Position numbers and translations under genes: made by a program. From positions 288,148,875 to 288,212,874 of the forward strand of contig NC_073693.1 of the NCBI RefSeq assembly GCF_029784155.1: 64,000 nt of DNA, read 5' to 3'. This DNA is from Uranotaenia lowii. Its lineage: Eukaryota > Arthropoda > Insecta > Diptera > Culicidae. The notes beneath the pieces are model-generated. The model made no database searches, was not told the DNA's origin, and was given only the letters and a program-made list of their open reading frames with translations. Shown piece after piece: positions 23,151-33,384 of this stretch. Every line of letters begins with the position of its first letter. Within the stretch, counting starts at the first letter, position 1.

Positions 23151-24680
23151 TTTGAAGGCAATATTTTTTTATTCACATCCAATTTCTATGTATGTTATAT
23201 TTCAGTAATATATTTACTAGGATAAGTATTTCTGAAATATTCAAAACAAAATTTATTCTTAGGGGAAAGGAAAAGTGATTTTTTTTTTCAAATAATAAAA
23301 AATACGAACGTGGGGTATGGTAGGTGGTTGCTTAGAATGTGCCCTAAAGTTGAGTAATTGTGAACTAAAAAAAAAGAACGGCGCTTTTGTCGGCTTTATT
23401 TTGAAATTCCCGAAGTCACGTTTAATTTTTTGCTGGTTTTTTTTATAAAAAAAAACTCAACGAAACGTTATCCGCAGCCAACCCCTTCCGTGCAGTGCGT
23501 GGATGATGAAGGCTATACGAGAAATTGTTTACACATCATATATTTCAACCCCTTTTCTCCATTCCATGCAACACTCAAGGGGAAATTGGGTGGATCAAAA
23601 GCAAGCGAGGGTGCCAGGCAACCCTTCAAGTTCGAATGCACTACCCGGTCAGGACACTATGCTATCTACTATCTTCTGTTGGTGATACACCAGATGCAGT
23701 AACTTGGGGTTTATATTTGCCAGCTGAGTTAACCCTCAAGGGGCCCAAAACAATATTTTGAATAAAGAACGGAGTTTTAAATTTTAAAGAAACCATAAGT
23801 ATTGATAAATTGAATTAAAAAAAATATCTGAAAATCTTTACAAATAAATCGTTGGTCGTTTGAAGGATACTCTCAGGACAAGAAAATTCCATACCTTCAC
23901 CGGTCGATAGTTGTTTTTCATCTGGACAATTTGTGACAATTTTATGATAACGAATGCATACCAAACACTGTTGTACCTTCTGAAAGTTTTAAGATTGAAA
24001 CAGCTGCTTACATAATTTAAAATGCTTCTCCTCTTCTTGAAAACAATTAGGAAAAAAACACCAACCTGTTATTTACGCTTGTGAGAACAAATGATCTAAA
24101 GTAAAAAAAAATATATCAGCCACATGCGAAAATTTTCAAACCAATTTCAAGAACCACACTTCCGAAAATACCAGTAAATTTTCAAAAAGTATAATCCCCA
24201 GCTTAAGACAACGATTAAACTCCCCACCACATTCGGAGAAAACATAACAAAACCCTTCAAACAATAAACCAACAGCAGGACTCAAACAAACGGTTCACGC
24301 CGAAGTAAAACAATAATTTTTTACATTCTAAGAAAGCGTATCAGGTTATTTTTTCTGTTTTCGTTTTACGTTTTGGAAAGTGTTTGATACGCGTACAAGT
24401 ACAAGGGGTCGAGTTTCCGTTGTATATATGCAAATAGAATGAGATATTTGCCCATAACAAATAAGATTCTCTTGAACCATCATCGGCACCAACAGCAGCA
24501 GTAAGGACCAACTTCTCTACCACACCGGAGCTCGGAATGGGGGGCGAGCATCATCATACCCGGAAAATGAAGATTGGCATAGTGTGTAAAAACTGTTGAA
24601 AACCCTTACTTAATATCTAAATTTTATAAATTCAAACAGTTTTTATATTTAATATTTTTTAACTACTTGATCTAAAAAAA
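23151..24680. other. Intergenic DNA with two mixed-composition islands
   Basis: Blocks at about 23460-23750 and 24180-24570 are GC-richer and non-repetitive, with open stretches up to 90 codons but no recognisable protein. They resemble conserved non-coding or untranslated sequence more than coding sequence. The rest is AT-rich. Confidence 0.3.
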
Positions 24681-25076
24681 CTGGGCAAATCTGGATGTTT
24701 AATTAAAAACTTTCAACCAAAAATTCGGAAATATTCAGGCAAATTTGGTCAAAACCACGGCATACTTCAACAAAAATAAAGAAAAAAAATTTTTTTTTCA
24801 TATAATTCGTAGACTATCAGCATATTTTGAATCGCTCATTTAACTGACTTCCAAAATCTTTGTTGATAACTCACTTGAAAAATTTAGTTTGAATGCAAAA
24901 ATCAAAAGTTATATTCACTAAATTTGAGTTTTTAATAGATTCTGCAAATAAAATGAATAAATCCGGACAAAATCCCGACTTTTTTCAATAAAATCTGGGC
25001 AGCCATGCCGGGCCAAACTCTTCCTATTCTGTATCAAGTATCCAGGCAAGTACGGGTTAAACCGGGCAATCTGGCA
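24680..25076. mobile_element. Degraded copy of the GGTTGCCAGA MITE family
   Basis: CTGGGCAAATCTGGATGTTT, later AAATCCGGACAAAATCC, AAATCTGGGCAGCC and finally AAACCGGGCAATCTGGCAAG belong to the same CCGGGCAA-rich family as 39757-40218 and 49266-49676. The left terminus is not recognisable. Confidence 0.5.
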
Positions 25077-25183
25077 AGCTTAATAAACCTCATCTTTAAC
25101 TAATCGTTGTATGGAAGGATTCGAGATATTCTATTTCTTAGCACGCCTCCGGAATGATCATGCACGGAGAAAAAGTATTTCGA

Positions 25184-25220
25184 AATAGCTGTAATTGATT
25201 CTTGATCAATTACAGCTATT
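25184..25220. other. Perfect 16-bp hairpin
   Basis: AATAGCTGTAATTGAT, a 5-nt loop, then ATCAATTACAGCTATT. It lies just inside the CACGGAGAAAAA terminus and may mark the inner edge of the terminal repeat. Confidence 0.8.
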
Positions 25221-25679
25221 ATAATTTCAACAATACATGTAATAGACCATCTGATTGATTTCGTACATTCCACAATGCATGTCGATTACACATTCAGCTA
25301 TTGATGATTAATTGTATTGTATGATTATTGTATGAATAATTTTGTGCATTCAACAATAAGTATAATAGATTCAACTAGTATGTACGATTGATGTCATACA
25401 GTCAACAATAATTATGGAAGATTCAATTATAATAGTTTGATTAATTTTGTTATAAATATGATAGATTCATCTTACATAGTATGATTGATTTAATATTAAA
25501 TATGATAGATTCAATTATATTTCTATAATTGTTTCAATGAGGTCAACTATAAATATTGTAAATTTAACTTTTTTTATATTGGAAGTTATCATATCTTAAG
25601 ATTTCTTTCTTTCTTTCTTCTTTGTTTCTGAATTGTTTTAGGGCTACGTTTTATTTTCTTTTAATTTATTATTTCAGAA

Positions 25680-26316
25680 TTTTGCATCTAGCTCCATCAA
25701 CTGATTGTCGTATTGATCCTGGAAGAGCTGATCAGAAGTCCCAATAATCAAATCCTGATCTCTCCGTCTGCTATTCGCTACTCCATGGGCCATTTGCTAA
25801 TTTTTACTAAGTCGTTTCCGGAAGGCGTCCTAACTTGAACCGGAAATCCCGATATTCACATCCTGATTCCTCCACTGTTGTTCTTTTTGCATCTTGATGC
25901 ATGGTTTCCAAGCTAATTGTGCGTCTTGATCAATTGGTCCCGAAAGACATCCTCAGAAGTCTGTGCTTCTGCACCCGGCGAAGATTGACCTAGTGGGGAG
26001 GAATTCAATCGATATCATGACATCAATCTGTCAATAGTTATTCCGACCTAACTGACTTACGAGTACTAGTTTCCTGCGGGATCCTGACAGAAACACGTAA
26101 AGGAACTTCGAGACCCACGTCGATTTCGCGGCAGCCAGAGTTTGTGCACCTTTCCCAATTCCATGAGCTGTCGGCCAACTTCACGACCACTGCCAGGAAC
26201 AGGTAGAGGAATATGTTTCCCCATCGCCGGAAAGGGCTTGCGCTTTGCCTCCGATGTCAGAAACTACCTGCTGAATCCTAGGAACAGCAACACAATCGCA
26301 CGTCAATTCCGGTATA
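25680..26316. other. Unique mixed-composition stretch inside the composite element
   Basis: Markedly richer in G+C than the flanks, with CCGGAA and TCCTGATC phrases and no homology that I recognise. The open stretch that begins near 26142 runs into the foldback arm and so is not a gene. It may be the original interior of the element or captured host sequence. Confidence 0.3.
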
Positions 26317-27451
26317 CACTGCCGGCCAAAAGTTTGGGATCACCCACTAAAAAACATGCGAATTTTGATCGTTCATATCTCAGTCGTCTTAGGACATATT
26401 GCAAATCTTCTGATCTCATTTGAAAGATAATGAGCAATAACTATTTCGGAGGTATTTTGCCCAGATATAATATTTTAGTATTGTACCTAAAACTTAACCT
26501 AAAGTTAGAACATTTTCAAAAAGTCGCACTGAATATTAAAAGTCGATCATCTCGGGATAGGGTGGACCAAATCTCAAAATTTGAGTTGAACTAGAATCCC
26601 TATTCTTTACTTCTCAAAACACAATTAAAAAATTTTGTGTAAAAATTTAAGAATGTACTTTTAATTAATAAAATAGACACTTGAGTTATCGTCCAAAAGT
26701 TTGGGATCACCCCTTAGTATGGTGTATCGGCCAAACTTTGGGATCATTCTTTTAAAAACATGCAACTTTATCTTATTCATATCTTTCTTATCTAACATCG
26801 TATTGCAGATCTGAAGGATTCATTTGGAAGCTTAGGAATTGTAGTTTTTTTTTATAAATTCATTCAAAAATTATATTTTAAAGTGATAACTTTAAAAAAT
26901 CACCTGAAATTGATTGTTTTTTTTTAAAGTTCCCACTTATGATTCTGAAATTTTTATGGTTCTCACTTTTAAATATAATTTTTGAATAAATTTATAAAAA
27001 AACAAAAAATCCTAAGCTTTCAAATGAACCCTTCAGATCTGCGATACGATGTTAGATGAGAAAGTTATGAATGAGAAAAATTTGCATGTTTTTGGCCGAT
27101 GCACCATACTAAGGGGTGATCCCAAACTTTTGGACGATAACTTGAGTGTCTATTTTATTAATTAAAAGTACATTCTTAAATTTTAACACAAAATTTTTTG
27201 ATTGTGTTTTGAGAAGTAAAGAATAGGGATTCTAGTTCAACTCAAATTTTGAGATTTGGTCCTCCCTATCCCGAGATGATCGACTTTGAATATTCAGTGT
27301 GACTTTTTGAAAATGTTCTAACTTTAGGTTAAGTTTTAGGTACAATACTAAAATATTATATCTGGGCAAAATACCTCCAAAATAGTTATTGCTCATTATC
27401 TTTCAAATGCATGTTTTTTAGTGGGTGATCCCAAACTTTTGGCCGGCAGTG
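26317..27451. mobile_element. Long foldback element with Tc1-like termini
   Basis: The left end reads CACTGCCGGCCAAAAGTTTG and continues GGATCACCCACTAAAAAACATG; the right end is its reverse complement. The two arms (about 26317-26890 and 26958-27451) are inverted copies of one another over most of their length, with a loop of about 70 bp. The left arm holds about 57 bp, between AAAACATGC and CATTTGAAAGATAATG, that the right arm lacks. A second terminus-like block (TCGTCCAAAAGTTTGGGATC, then ACCCCTTAGTATGGTG) lies inside each arm, as if one Tc1-type end sits within another. TATA flanks the left end directly and the right end after CA. No transposase remains. A transcript through it would fold into a hairpin of about 500 bp. 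Confidence 0.8.
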
Positions 27452-27850
27452 CATATACCTAGGCTTCGAAAACTTCCTGCTGGTCTCATATTTGCGATTT
27501 TTTTATTTTTGCTGATGAACACGGATGAACACTATAGTGTTTGTATGTGTTTTTATTTGTTTAAGTATCACACAATCAATCAAAAAAATGTAGTTGAATT
27601 TACTTTATTTATAGTTCAATGCCTAGAATCAATCATACCAGTGTAGTTGAATAAATCATATTTTTAGTTGAAACAATCAAGAATTTATAGTTGAATCTAT
27701 AATATTTATAGTTCAATGTAAGAGGTCAATCAGCAGTTTGTAGTTGAATCTATTATAACTATAGTTGAATGTGAAAAAAATCAACTGCACTTTAATGATT
27801 GATATAACTGGCTGAAATACTTGGAACAACAGTCGACTTTTTTCTCCGTG

Positions 27851-28273
27851 TACTGGGATTCAATTCGATTTCAACTTGACCGGTTTTACCACTTTTACAG
27901 TTCGTGCAGACCGTTGTATAAATTGTAAAAGTTAACTAAATGAAATCTCAAAGTCATTTCAAAATGAAAAATTAATTTTAACAGTGCGGTAGAAATATTT
28001 AGTTTTCACTGTTTAAAATTTCTATGAACGTTAATTAATTTTATCGGCGTTATCGGTGAAATATGATGTCCGTTTGCACTGCAAGCTTTCGCTTGGGGGT
28101 GAACCCATACTTGGGCCAGATCCCGGCAACGTTATTCAAATCGTGTGGAGCACATCTCTCATATTTAAGCTTTTTTGACAGATTTAAGCTTTTTTCTTCA
28201 GATTTGAGCTTTCATCTCCTACGCTCTTAAGGCAAAAAAGCTTAAATCTGAGGTAAAAAAGCTCAAAAACGAA
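27851..28273. other. AT-rich intergenic DNA before the gap
   Basis: Contains short mirrored phrases near the gap (ATTTAAGCTTTTTT and AAAAAAGCTTAAATCTGAGG). No gene. Confidence 0.5.
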
Positions 28274-28773
28274 NNNNNNNNNNNNNNNNNNNNNNNNNNN
28301 NNNNNNNNNNNNNNNNNNNNNNNNNNNNNNNNNNNNNNNNNNNNNNNNNNNNNNNNNNNNNNNNNNNNNNNNNNNNNNNNNNNNNNNNNNNNNNNNNNNN
28401 NNNNNNNNNNNNNNNNNNNNNNNNNNNNNNNNNNNNNNNNNNNNNNNNNNNNNNNNNNNNNNNNNNNNNNNNNNNNNNNNNNNNNNNNNNNNNNNNNNNN
28501 NNNNNNNNNNNNNNNNNNNNNNNNNNNNNNNNNNNNNNNNNNNNNNNNNNNNNNNNNNNNNNNNNNNNNNNNNNNNNNNNNNNNNNNNNNNNNNNNNNNN
28601 NNNNNNNNNNNNNNNNNNNNNNNNNNNNNNNNNNNNNNNNNNNNNNNNNNNNNNNNNNNNNNNNNNNNNNNNNNNNNNNNNNNNNNNNNNNNNNNNNNNN
28701 NNNNNNNNNNNNNNNNNNNNNNNNNNNNNNNNNNNNNNNNNNNNNNNNNNNNNNNNNNNNNNNNNNNNNNNNN
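28274..28773. other. Assembly gap (500 N)
   Basis: Exactly 500 N. The sequence to its right is already one unit of the 81-bp satellite while the sequence to its left is not, so the array edge lies in the gap. Confidence 0.99.
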
Positions 28774-28850
28774 TGGTTGTTTTCGTTTGACTTCCCGGTG
28801 GAATAAAAAGGATTGGCTTGGGAAGCGCTAATTTTCAAGTCTGCTGCTGC
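28774..28850. repeat. Single 81-bp satellite unit left of the Jockey insertion
   Basis: It has the same order of phrases as the array on the far side of the retrotransposon: TTGTTTT, CCCGGTGGAATAAAAAGG, ATTGGCTTGGGAAGCGC, TTTTCAAG and CTGCTGCTGC. It shows that the retrotransposon entered a pre-existing array. Confidence 0.85.
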
Positions 28851-28851
28851 T
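28837..28851. repeat. Target site duplication of the Jockey element, 3' side
   Basis: AAGTCTGCTGCTGCT here matches 33370-33384 exactly; the last T could equally belong to the poly(T). A 14-15 bp duplication is typical of target-primed reverse transcription. Confidence 0.85.
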
Positions 28852-29106
28852 TTTTTTTTTTTTTTTTTTTTTTAAATATGTCTTTATTTGTATCAATTCA
28901 TCATTACATTTATATTACATTATAACATTAAATTAGGTGTTCAGTTCAATAATGAACTGTCCAGAGCCCTATAGTTTATTAATCACTAAAAATTTATTTA
29001 TTTGACTAAAATTTGCTGAGCGCAATCAAGTATTTTAATGAAGGAGAACATCCTGTAACGGCAAAAATATTTTAAACTTAAAACTAAACACTATCCTAAA
29101 ATTAAT

Positions 29107-31767
29107 CTAATTATAAAGAGAACGAATCTCTGCGATGGACGACTGCATCGATTTTCCTCTGAAGTTGGAGATTATTTTGTTGGCCATCTCTTCGATCGAT
29201 TCAATGCCCGCAATCCGATGAAGATCTTCGGTGCTGTGCCAAGGTGGAAGCCGCAAAATCATTTTCAGAACCTTGTTCTGAATCCTCTGGATGGCTTTCT
29301 TCCTCGTCGCGCAGCAGCTAGACCAAATCGGAACTGCATACATTATCGCTGGTCGGAACACTTGTTTGTAGATGAGTAGTTTATTCCTCAGACATAGGCG
29401 GGACTTCCTGTTGATGAGAGAATAAAGAGATTTAGTATATTTATTACATTTAGATTGAATATCTTCAATGTGATTTTTGAAAGTAAGATTCCGATCAAGT
29501 GTAAGTCCCAAGTACTTCACGTGATCAGACCATTCTAATGAAACTCCATTAAAAGTTATGGAATGATTTTCATTAGGTTTTAAAAATTGAGCTCTTGGCT
29601 TATGGGGAAATAAAATAAGTTGAGTTTTGGAAGCGTTAGGAGAAATTTTCCACATTTTCAAGTAATTCAAAAAGGAATTTAAATTTTGTTGCAATCTACT
29701 GCGTACCACCCGTAAATTTCGACCTTTGGCTGAAAGCAAAGTATCATCAGCAAATAATCTTCTACCTTTTCCTTCTGGTACATCAGGAAGATCAGAAGTA
29801 AAAATATTGTATAAAATTGGCCCAAGTATACTACCCTGAGGGACACCAGCTCTAATGGGTGTCCTTTCAGAGCATGAATTTTGATAGCTTACTTGTAAGG
29901 GTTCGGCTAGTCAAATAATTTTGAATAATTTTGGTGAGATATACAGGAAAATCAAATCGAGCTAATTTAACTACTAAACCTTTGTGCCAAACACTGTCAA
30001 AAGCTTTTTCAATATCTAGAAGAGCAACACCAGTTGAATAACCTTCAGATTTGCTAGCGTTAATCATATTAGTTTACACTCAAAAGTTGATGTGTAGTAG
30101 AATGCCCATGACGAAAACCAAATTGTTCATCAGGGAAAATAGAATTCTGATTAATGTGAATCATCATTCTATTCAAAATAACTCTCTCAAATAGTTTACT
30201 TAAAGAAGGAAGCAAACTAATTGGTCGATAACTTGAAGGCTCTGAAGCACTTTTTCCAGGTTTCAAAATTGGAGTTACTTTGGCATTTTTCCATTTATTG
30301 GGAAAATAAGCCAACTGAAAACATTTATTGAAGATTTTAACTAAAAAATTTAAAGTGCTTTCAGGCAACTTTTTAATAAGAATATAGAAAAATCCCATCT
30401 TCCCCTGGGGCTTTCATATTTTTAAATTTTTTGCAAATCAATTTAAGTTCATCAATATTTGTCTCACAAGAACTTTCAAATACATTTTGTTTAGAAAGAA
30501 TATCATCAAATTCAAGGGAAATTTGAGCATCAATTGGACTTACAACGTTTAAATTAAAATCATGAGCAGACTCAAATTGTTGGGCCAATTTTTGAGCTTT
30601 TTCTGCATTCGTTAAAAGAAGTTTATCCCCGTCTTTCAAAGTAGGAATTGGCTTCTGGGGCTTTTTCAGAATTTTAGTTAATTTCCAAAACGGCTTTGAG
30701 TAGGGTTTTATGTCCTCTACTGCTTTAGCAAAATTTTCATTACGGATGAAATTTAAGCGACGTTTGATCTCTTTTTGAAGGTCGCAATAAATAAATTTCA
30801 AATAAGGATCCCTAGTACGTTGATATTGGCGTCGACGAATGTTTTTCAGTCGTATCAAAAACTGAAGATCATCATCGATCAAAGGTTGATTAAATTTATG
30901 TTTAACTTTGGGTATTGAAGCGGCTTTAGCATTGACTATTGAAGTTGTCAAATTTTCTATAGCCAAATCAATATCTTCTATTGAATTCAGTGGAACGTTT
31001 ACATCCAAATTACGTTCAATAAAATTCTTATATCGCTCCCAGTCAGCTTTTTGAAAGTTAAAAATTGATTTTAAAGGGTTTTCAATGGGACTTTGTGATA
31101 GAGAAAAAGTTACTGGAAGGTGGTCTGAATCGAGGTCCGCATGAGTAACTAATTGACTACAATGCTCGCCTAAATCCGTTAGAACCAAATCAATTGTGGA
31201 AGGATTTCTAATCGAAGAGAAACAAGTATGCCCATTAGGATATTCAACAGTATAATAACCTGCAGAGCAGTCATTAAATAAAATATTCCCATTTGAATTT
31301 GATGAAATATTATTCCAAGATCGGTGTTTTGCATTAAAGTCACCAATAATAAAAAAATTAGATTTATTTCTGGTGAGTTTTTGTAAATCTCCCTTCAAAA
31401 AATTTTTCTGTTCACCGCTGCATTGAAAAGGCAAATATGCAGCAATAATTAAAATTTTCCCCATAGAAGTTTCTAATTCAATTCCAATTGTTTCTAAGAC
31501 TTTTGTATTGAAAGAAGGAAGAAGTCTAAATTTGAGACGACTATTGATGACAATAGCTACACCCCCACCTTGTCGATCAAGTCGATCATTTCGCAAAATT
31601 TTAAAGAAAGCATTGCTTTTCAAGTTATTGTCTGGCTTTAAAAAAGTTTCAGTGATGGCAGCAATATGTATGTTTTGAGTTTTCAAAAATAAAAAGAATT
31701 CATCTTGGTTAGCCAGCAAAGATCTAGCATTCCAATTCATAATATTTAAACATCTATTTGGATCCAT
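29107..31767 (-). pseudogene. Jockey ORF2, endonuclease/reverse transcriptase, with three frame breaks
   Basis: It encodes the enzyme that nicks target DNA and copies the element RNA. The first 464 residues are intact and hold an apurinic-endonuclease-like domain: NWNARSL (11-17), TET around Glu40, GDFNAKH (142-148) and SDHLPV (214-219), with all expected catalytic motifs present. The linker and the start of RT follow (KAPGEDGI). RT motifs continue in other frames: SYRPISLLP, FGFRHGHST, LLDIEKAFDSVWH, then GVPQGSILGP and FADD (about 29740-29760), then a C-terminal part ending at 29107. Breaks lie near 30388-30392, 30073-30075 and 29899-29901. Each sits at a short homopolymer (AAAAA, TTT, GGG on the plus strand) that is one base too long for frame. 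Total length (about 887 codons) is normal for the family. Confidence 0.85.
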
Positions 31768-33184
31768 GAGGGAATCGTAAAGTCATAATAATTTTGTTAG
31801 CATAATTAAAAGAAGTTTGGAAAGCTTCAATCATTGAATTTGCTTTCAACATAAGTTGCATCATTTCCATCAAATTTTGATGCAAAAATTTTAATTTTTC
31901 CTCAGTAATCTCACCCAAATCAACAAAATTGTTAGGATCAGAAAATGAAGGAGAAGAACAAGTATTTGAATTTCGGGGATTTTCCCAAGCCTTCGCATGA
32001 ACGTTGAGACTTGGTTTTTTCCCATTTTTATTAGTTAAACCTGAAGAGGGAAACCCATTTTCAACCACCTCTGAGAACGATAAACAACGAGTCTGGGGCG
32101 CAGAATCAGCACAGGTAACATTAAAAACACTTCGGGTATTACCCAGCCGTGATTCCAATGTAGGCCGAGGCTGACCGCGAACAGGCAGGTTGTTTGCCGG
32201 CCTGACGTGTGAAGACGAAAAAGAGGAAGGAGGAGAGGAAACTTTTCTGGAAACTTTGGGATTTTTCCTAGAAGCAATAATTTTTGCCCTGATGGGACAG
32301 TCTAGCGAATTCGAGGAATGATTACCTGCGCAATTTGCACACTTGAAAAATTCTGTTTGTGGCTTATCACCACCAAAAAGGCATTTAGATTTTTCATGAT
32401 CGAATGAGCCGCAAAGCATGCATCTGGCATTCATTCTACAATTTTTAGTGCCGTGACAAAAAGCTTGACAACGACGACATTGCGTAATATTTTGAAGGAA
32501 ATTGTTTGAAGATTTTCGAAAAGGTTCGAATTTGACTCGACAATGAAACATAAGACGAGCCTTTTCAAGAATTTGCAAATTGTTAACTTGATCCTTTTTA
32601 AAATGGATCAAATAAAGCTCAGGAGCAAAACCAACACTACTAATATTATTCGTGTTGGTTCTTTTCCTCATTTGAATTACTTGAATTGGAGAAAAACCTA
32701 ACAAGGAATTTAATTCAGTTGTGATCTCATCCGGTGTCTGATCGCCAGTGAGACCACGAAGTACAACTTTAAAAGGACGATCACTTCTAGTGTCGTAAGT
32801 AAAAAATTGATGTTTTTTATTATTCAAATAATTTAAAATTTTTTGAAAATCATTGAAAGATTCCGCCAAAATACGAGCAGTTCCCCTTCGACCGATCTGA
32901 AAAGAAATCTTCACATCCTTGACGGAAGTGACGATTTCTTTCCGGAAGGCATTGAAGTCAGGAATTGTGACCGTAATTGGTGGAACCTTTTCGTTTTTAA
33001 GAGTATAAGAAGAAGAAGGTTTCTTAGTACTCTTATCAGAATTAAATATGAATATTTCCTCATCACCGATGTTATGAAGGACATCAAATGAATTTGAAAT
33101 TTCAACTTTTTTGGGCGATGGACCTGAATTAGTTTCGGCAATTCGCTTTCTACCGGCTCTTGAGCCAGCCGATGACTTCCCCAT
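31754..33184 (-). CDS. Jockey ORF1, gag-like nucleocapsid protein (476 aa)
   Basis: This is the RNA-binding protein of the retrotransposon; by family knowledge it coats the element RNA and helps bring it to the target. The start codon is followed by a basic, Ser/Lys-rich N-terminus (residues 1-70). A PRE_C2HC-like alpha/beta region spans about residues 135-225 (FKVVLRGL to VKFEPFR). Then come three zinc knuckles: C236-C239-H244-C249 (CX2CX4HX4C), C255-C258-H263-C268 (CX2CX4HX4C) and C282-C285-H289-C296 (CX2CX3HX6C), the arrangement expected of Jockey gag proteins. A low-complexity Ser/Pro tail follows, then a short, possibly helical C-terminus. The frame is uninterrupted. It overlaps the ORF2 start by 14 bases (ATGGATCCAAATAG), which suggests termination-reinitiation or shunting for ORF2. 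Confidence 0.9.
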   Translation of the reverse strand: MGKSSAGSRAGRKRIAETNSGPSPKKVEISNSFDVLHNIGDEEIFIFNSDKSTKKPSSSYTLKNEKVPPITVTIPDFNAFRKEIVTSVKDVKISFQIGRRGTARILAESFNDFQKILNYLNNKKHQFFTYDTRSDRPFKVVLRGLTGDQTPDEITTELNSLLGFSPIQVIQMRKRTNTNNISSVGFAPELYLIHFKKDQVNNLQILEKARLMFHCRVKFEPFRKSSNNFLQNITQCRRCQAFCHGTKNCRMNARCMLCGSFDHEKSKCLFGGDKPQTEFFKCANCAGNHSSNSLDCPIRAKIIASRKNPKVSRKVSSPPSSFSSSHVRPANNLPVRGQPRPTLESRLGNTRSVFNVTCADSAPQTRCLSFSEVVENGFPSSGLTNKNGKKPSLNVHAKAWENPRNSNTCSSPSFSDPNNFVDLGEITEEKLKFLHQNLMEMMQLMLKANSMIEAFQTSFNYANKIIMTLRFPHGSK

Positions 33185-33369
33185 GCTGGAAAGAAAAGAG
33201 AAAAATGTGAATAAAAGGAAATGAAAATAATTTTAGCACTGAAAAGTGCTGATTGAAAAACAGGTAAGAAAAAAAAATAAATAATGCAAAATGTTCCTGC
33301 AGGTACACAGCAACGATACGATGCTCCGGCGTACGTGTTGACGGCTCAACGGTACAGATGGAAGTGGAG
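33185..33369 (-). other. Jockey 5' untranslated region
   Basis: About 185 bp between the target duplication and the ORF1 start. It begins CTCCACTTCCATCTGTACCG on the minus strand. Jockey-type elements normally carry an internal promoter here. The end is fixed by the target duplication rather than by homology. Confidence 0.6.
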
Positions 33370-33384
33370 AAGTCTGCTGCTGCT
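33370..33384. repeat. Target site duplication of the Jockey element, 5' side
   Basis: AAGTCTGCTGCTGCT, identical to 28837-28851. It fits the 81-bp unit, whose conserved phrase there is AAGGCTGCTGCTGCT. Confidence 0.85.

Larger units (their letters stand above)
25163..27850. mobile_element. Element with CACGGAGAAAAA termini and subterminal repeats, carrying a nested foldback
   Basis: The left end reads CACGGAGAAAAAGT and the right end, reverse-complemented, reads CACGGAGAAAAAAGT. About 350 bp inside each end there are degenerate repeats of a phrase like TATGATAGATTCAACTATAAT (about 25240-25560), mirrored on the right as TAGTTGAATCTATTATAACT (about 27590-27790), so the subterminal zones are in inverted orientation. 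The left zone opens with a 16-bp perfect hairpin. A GC-richer unique stretch (25680-26316) lies between the left zone and the nested foldback element. No target duplication is evident and no transposase frame is present. The superfamily is not assigned. Confidence 0.55.
28851..33369 (-). mobile_element. Full-length Jockey-clade non-LTR retrotransposon (4.5 kb)
   Basis: Reading on the minus strand, the element has a 5' leader of about 185 bp, an intact gag-like ORF1, an ORF2 with an apurinic endonuclease followed by reverse transcriptase, a 3' untranslated region of about 230 bp and a poly(A) tail of 23 (the T run at 28851-28873). A 14-15 bp target duplication brackets it, so both ends are present and it is not 5'-truncated. 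It sits inside the 81-bp satellite array. ORF2 is broken by three frame changes. The layout, three zinc knuckles in ORF1 and overlapping ORFs fit the Jockey superfamily, which includes mosquito families such as Juan; I cannot name the family. Confidence 0.9.
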
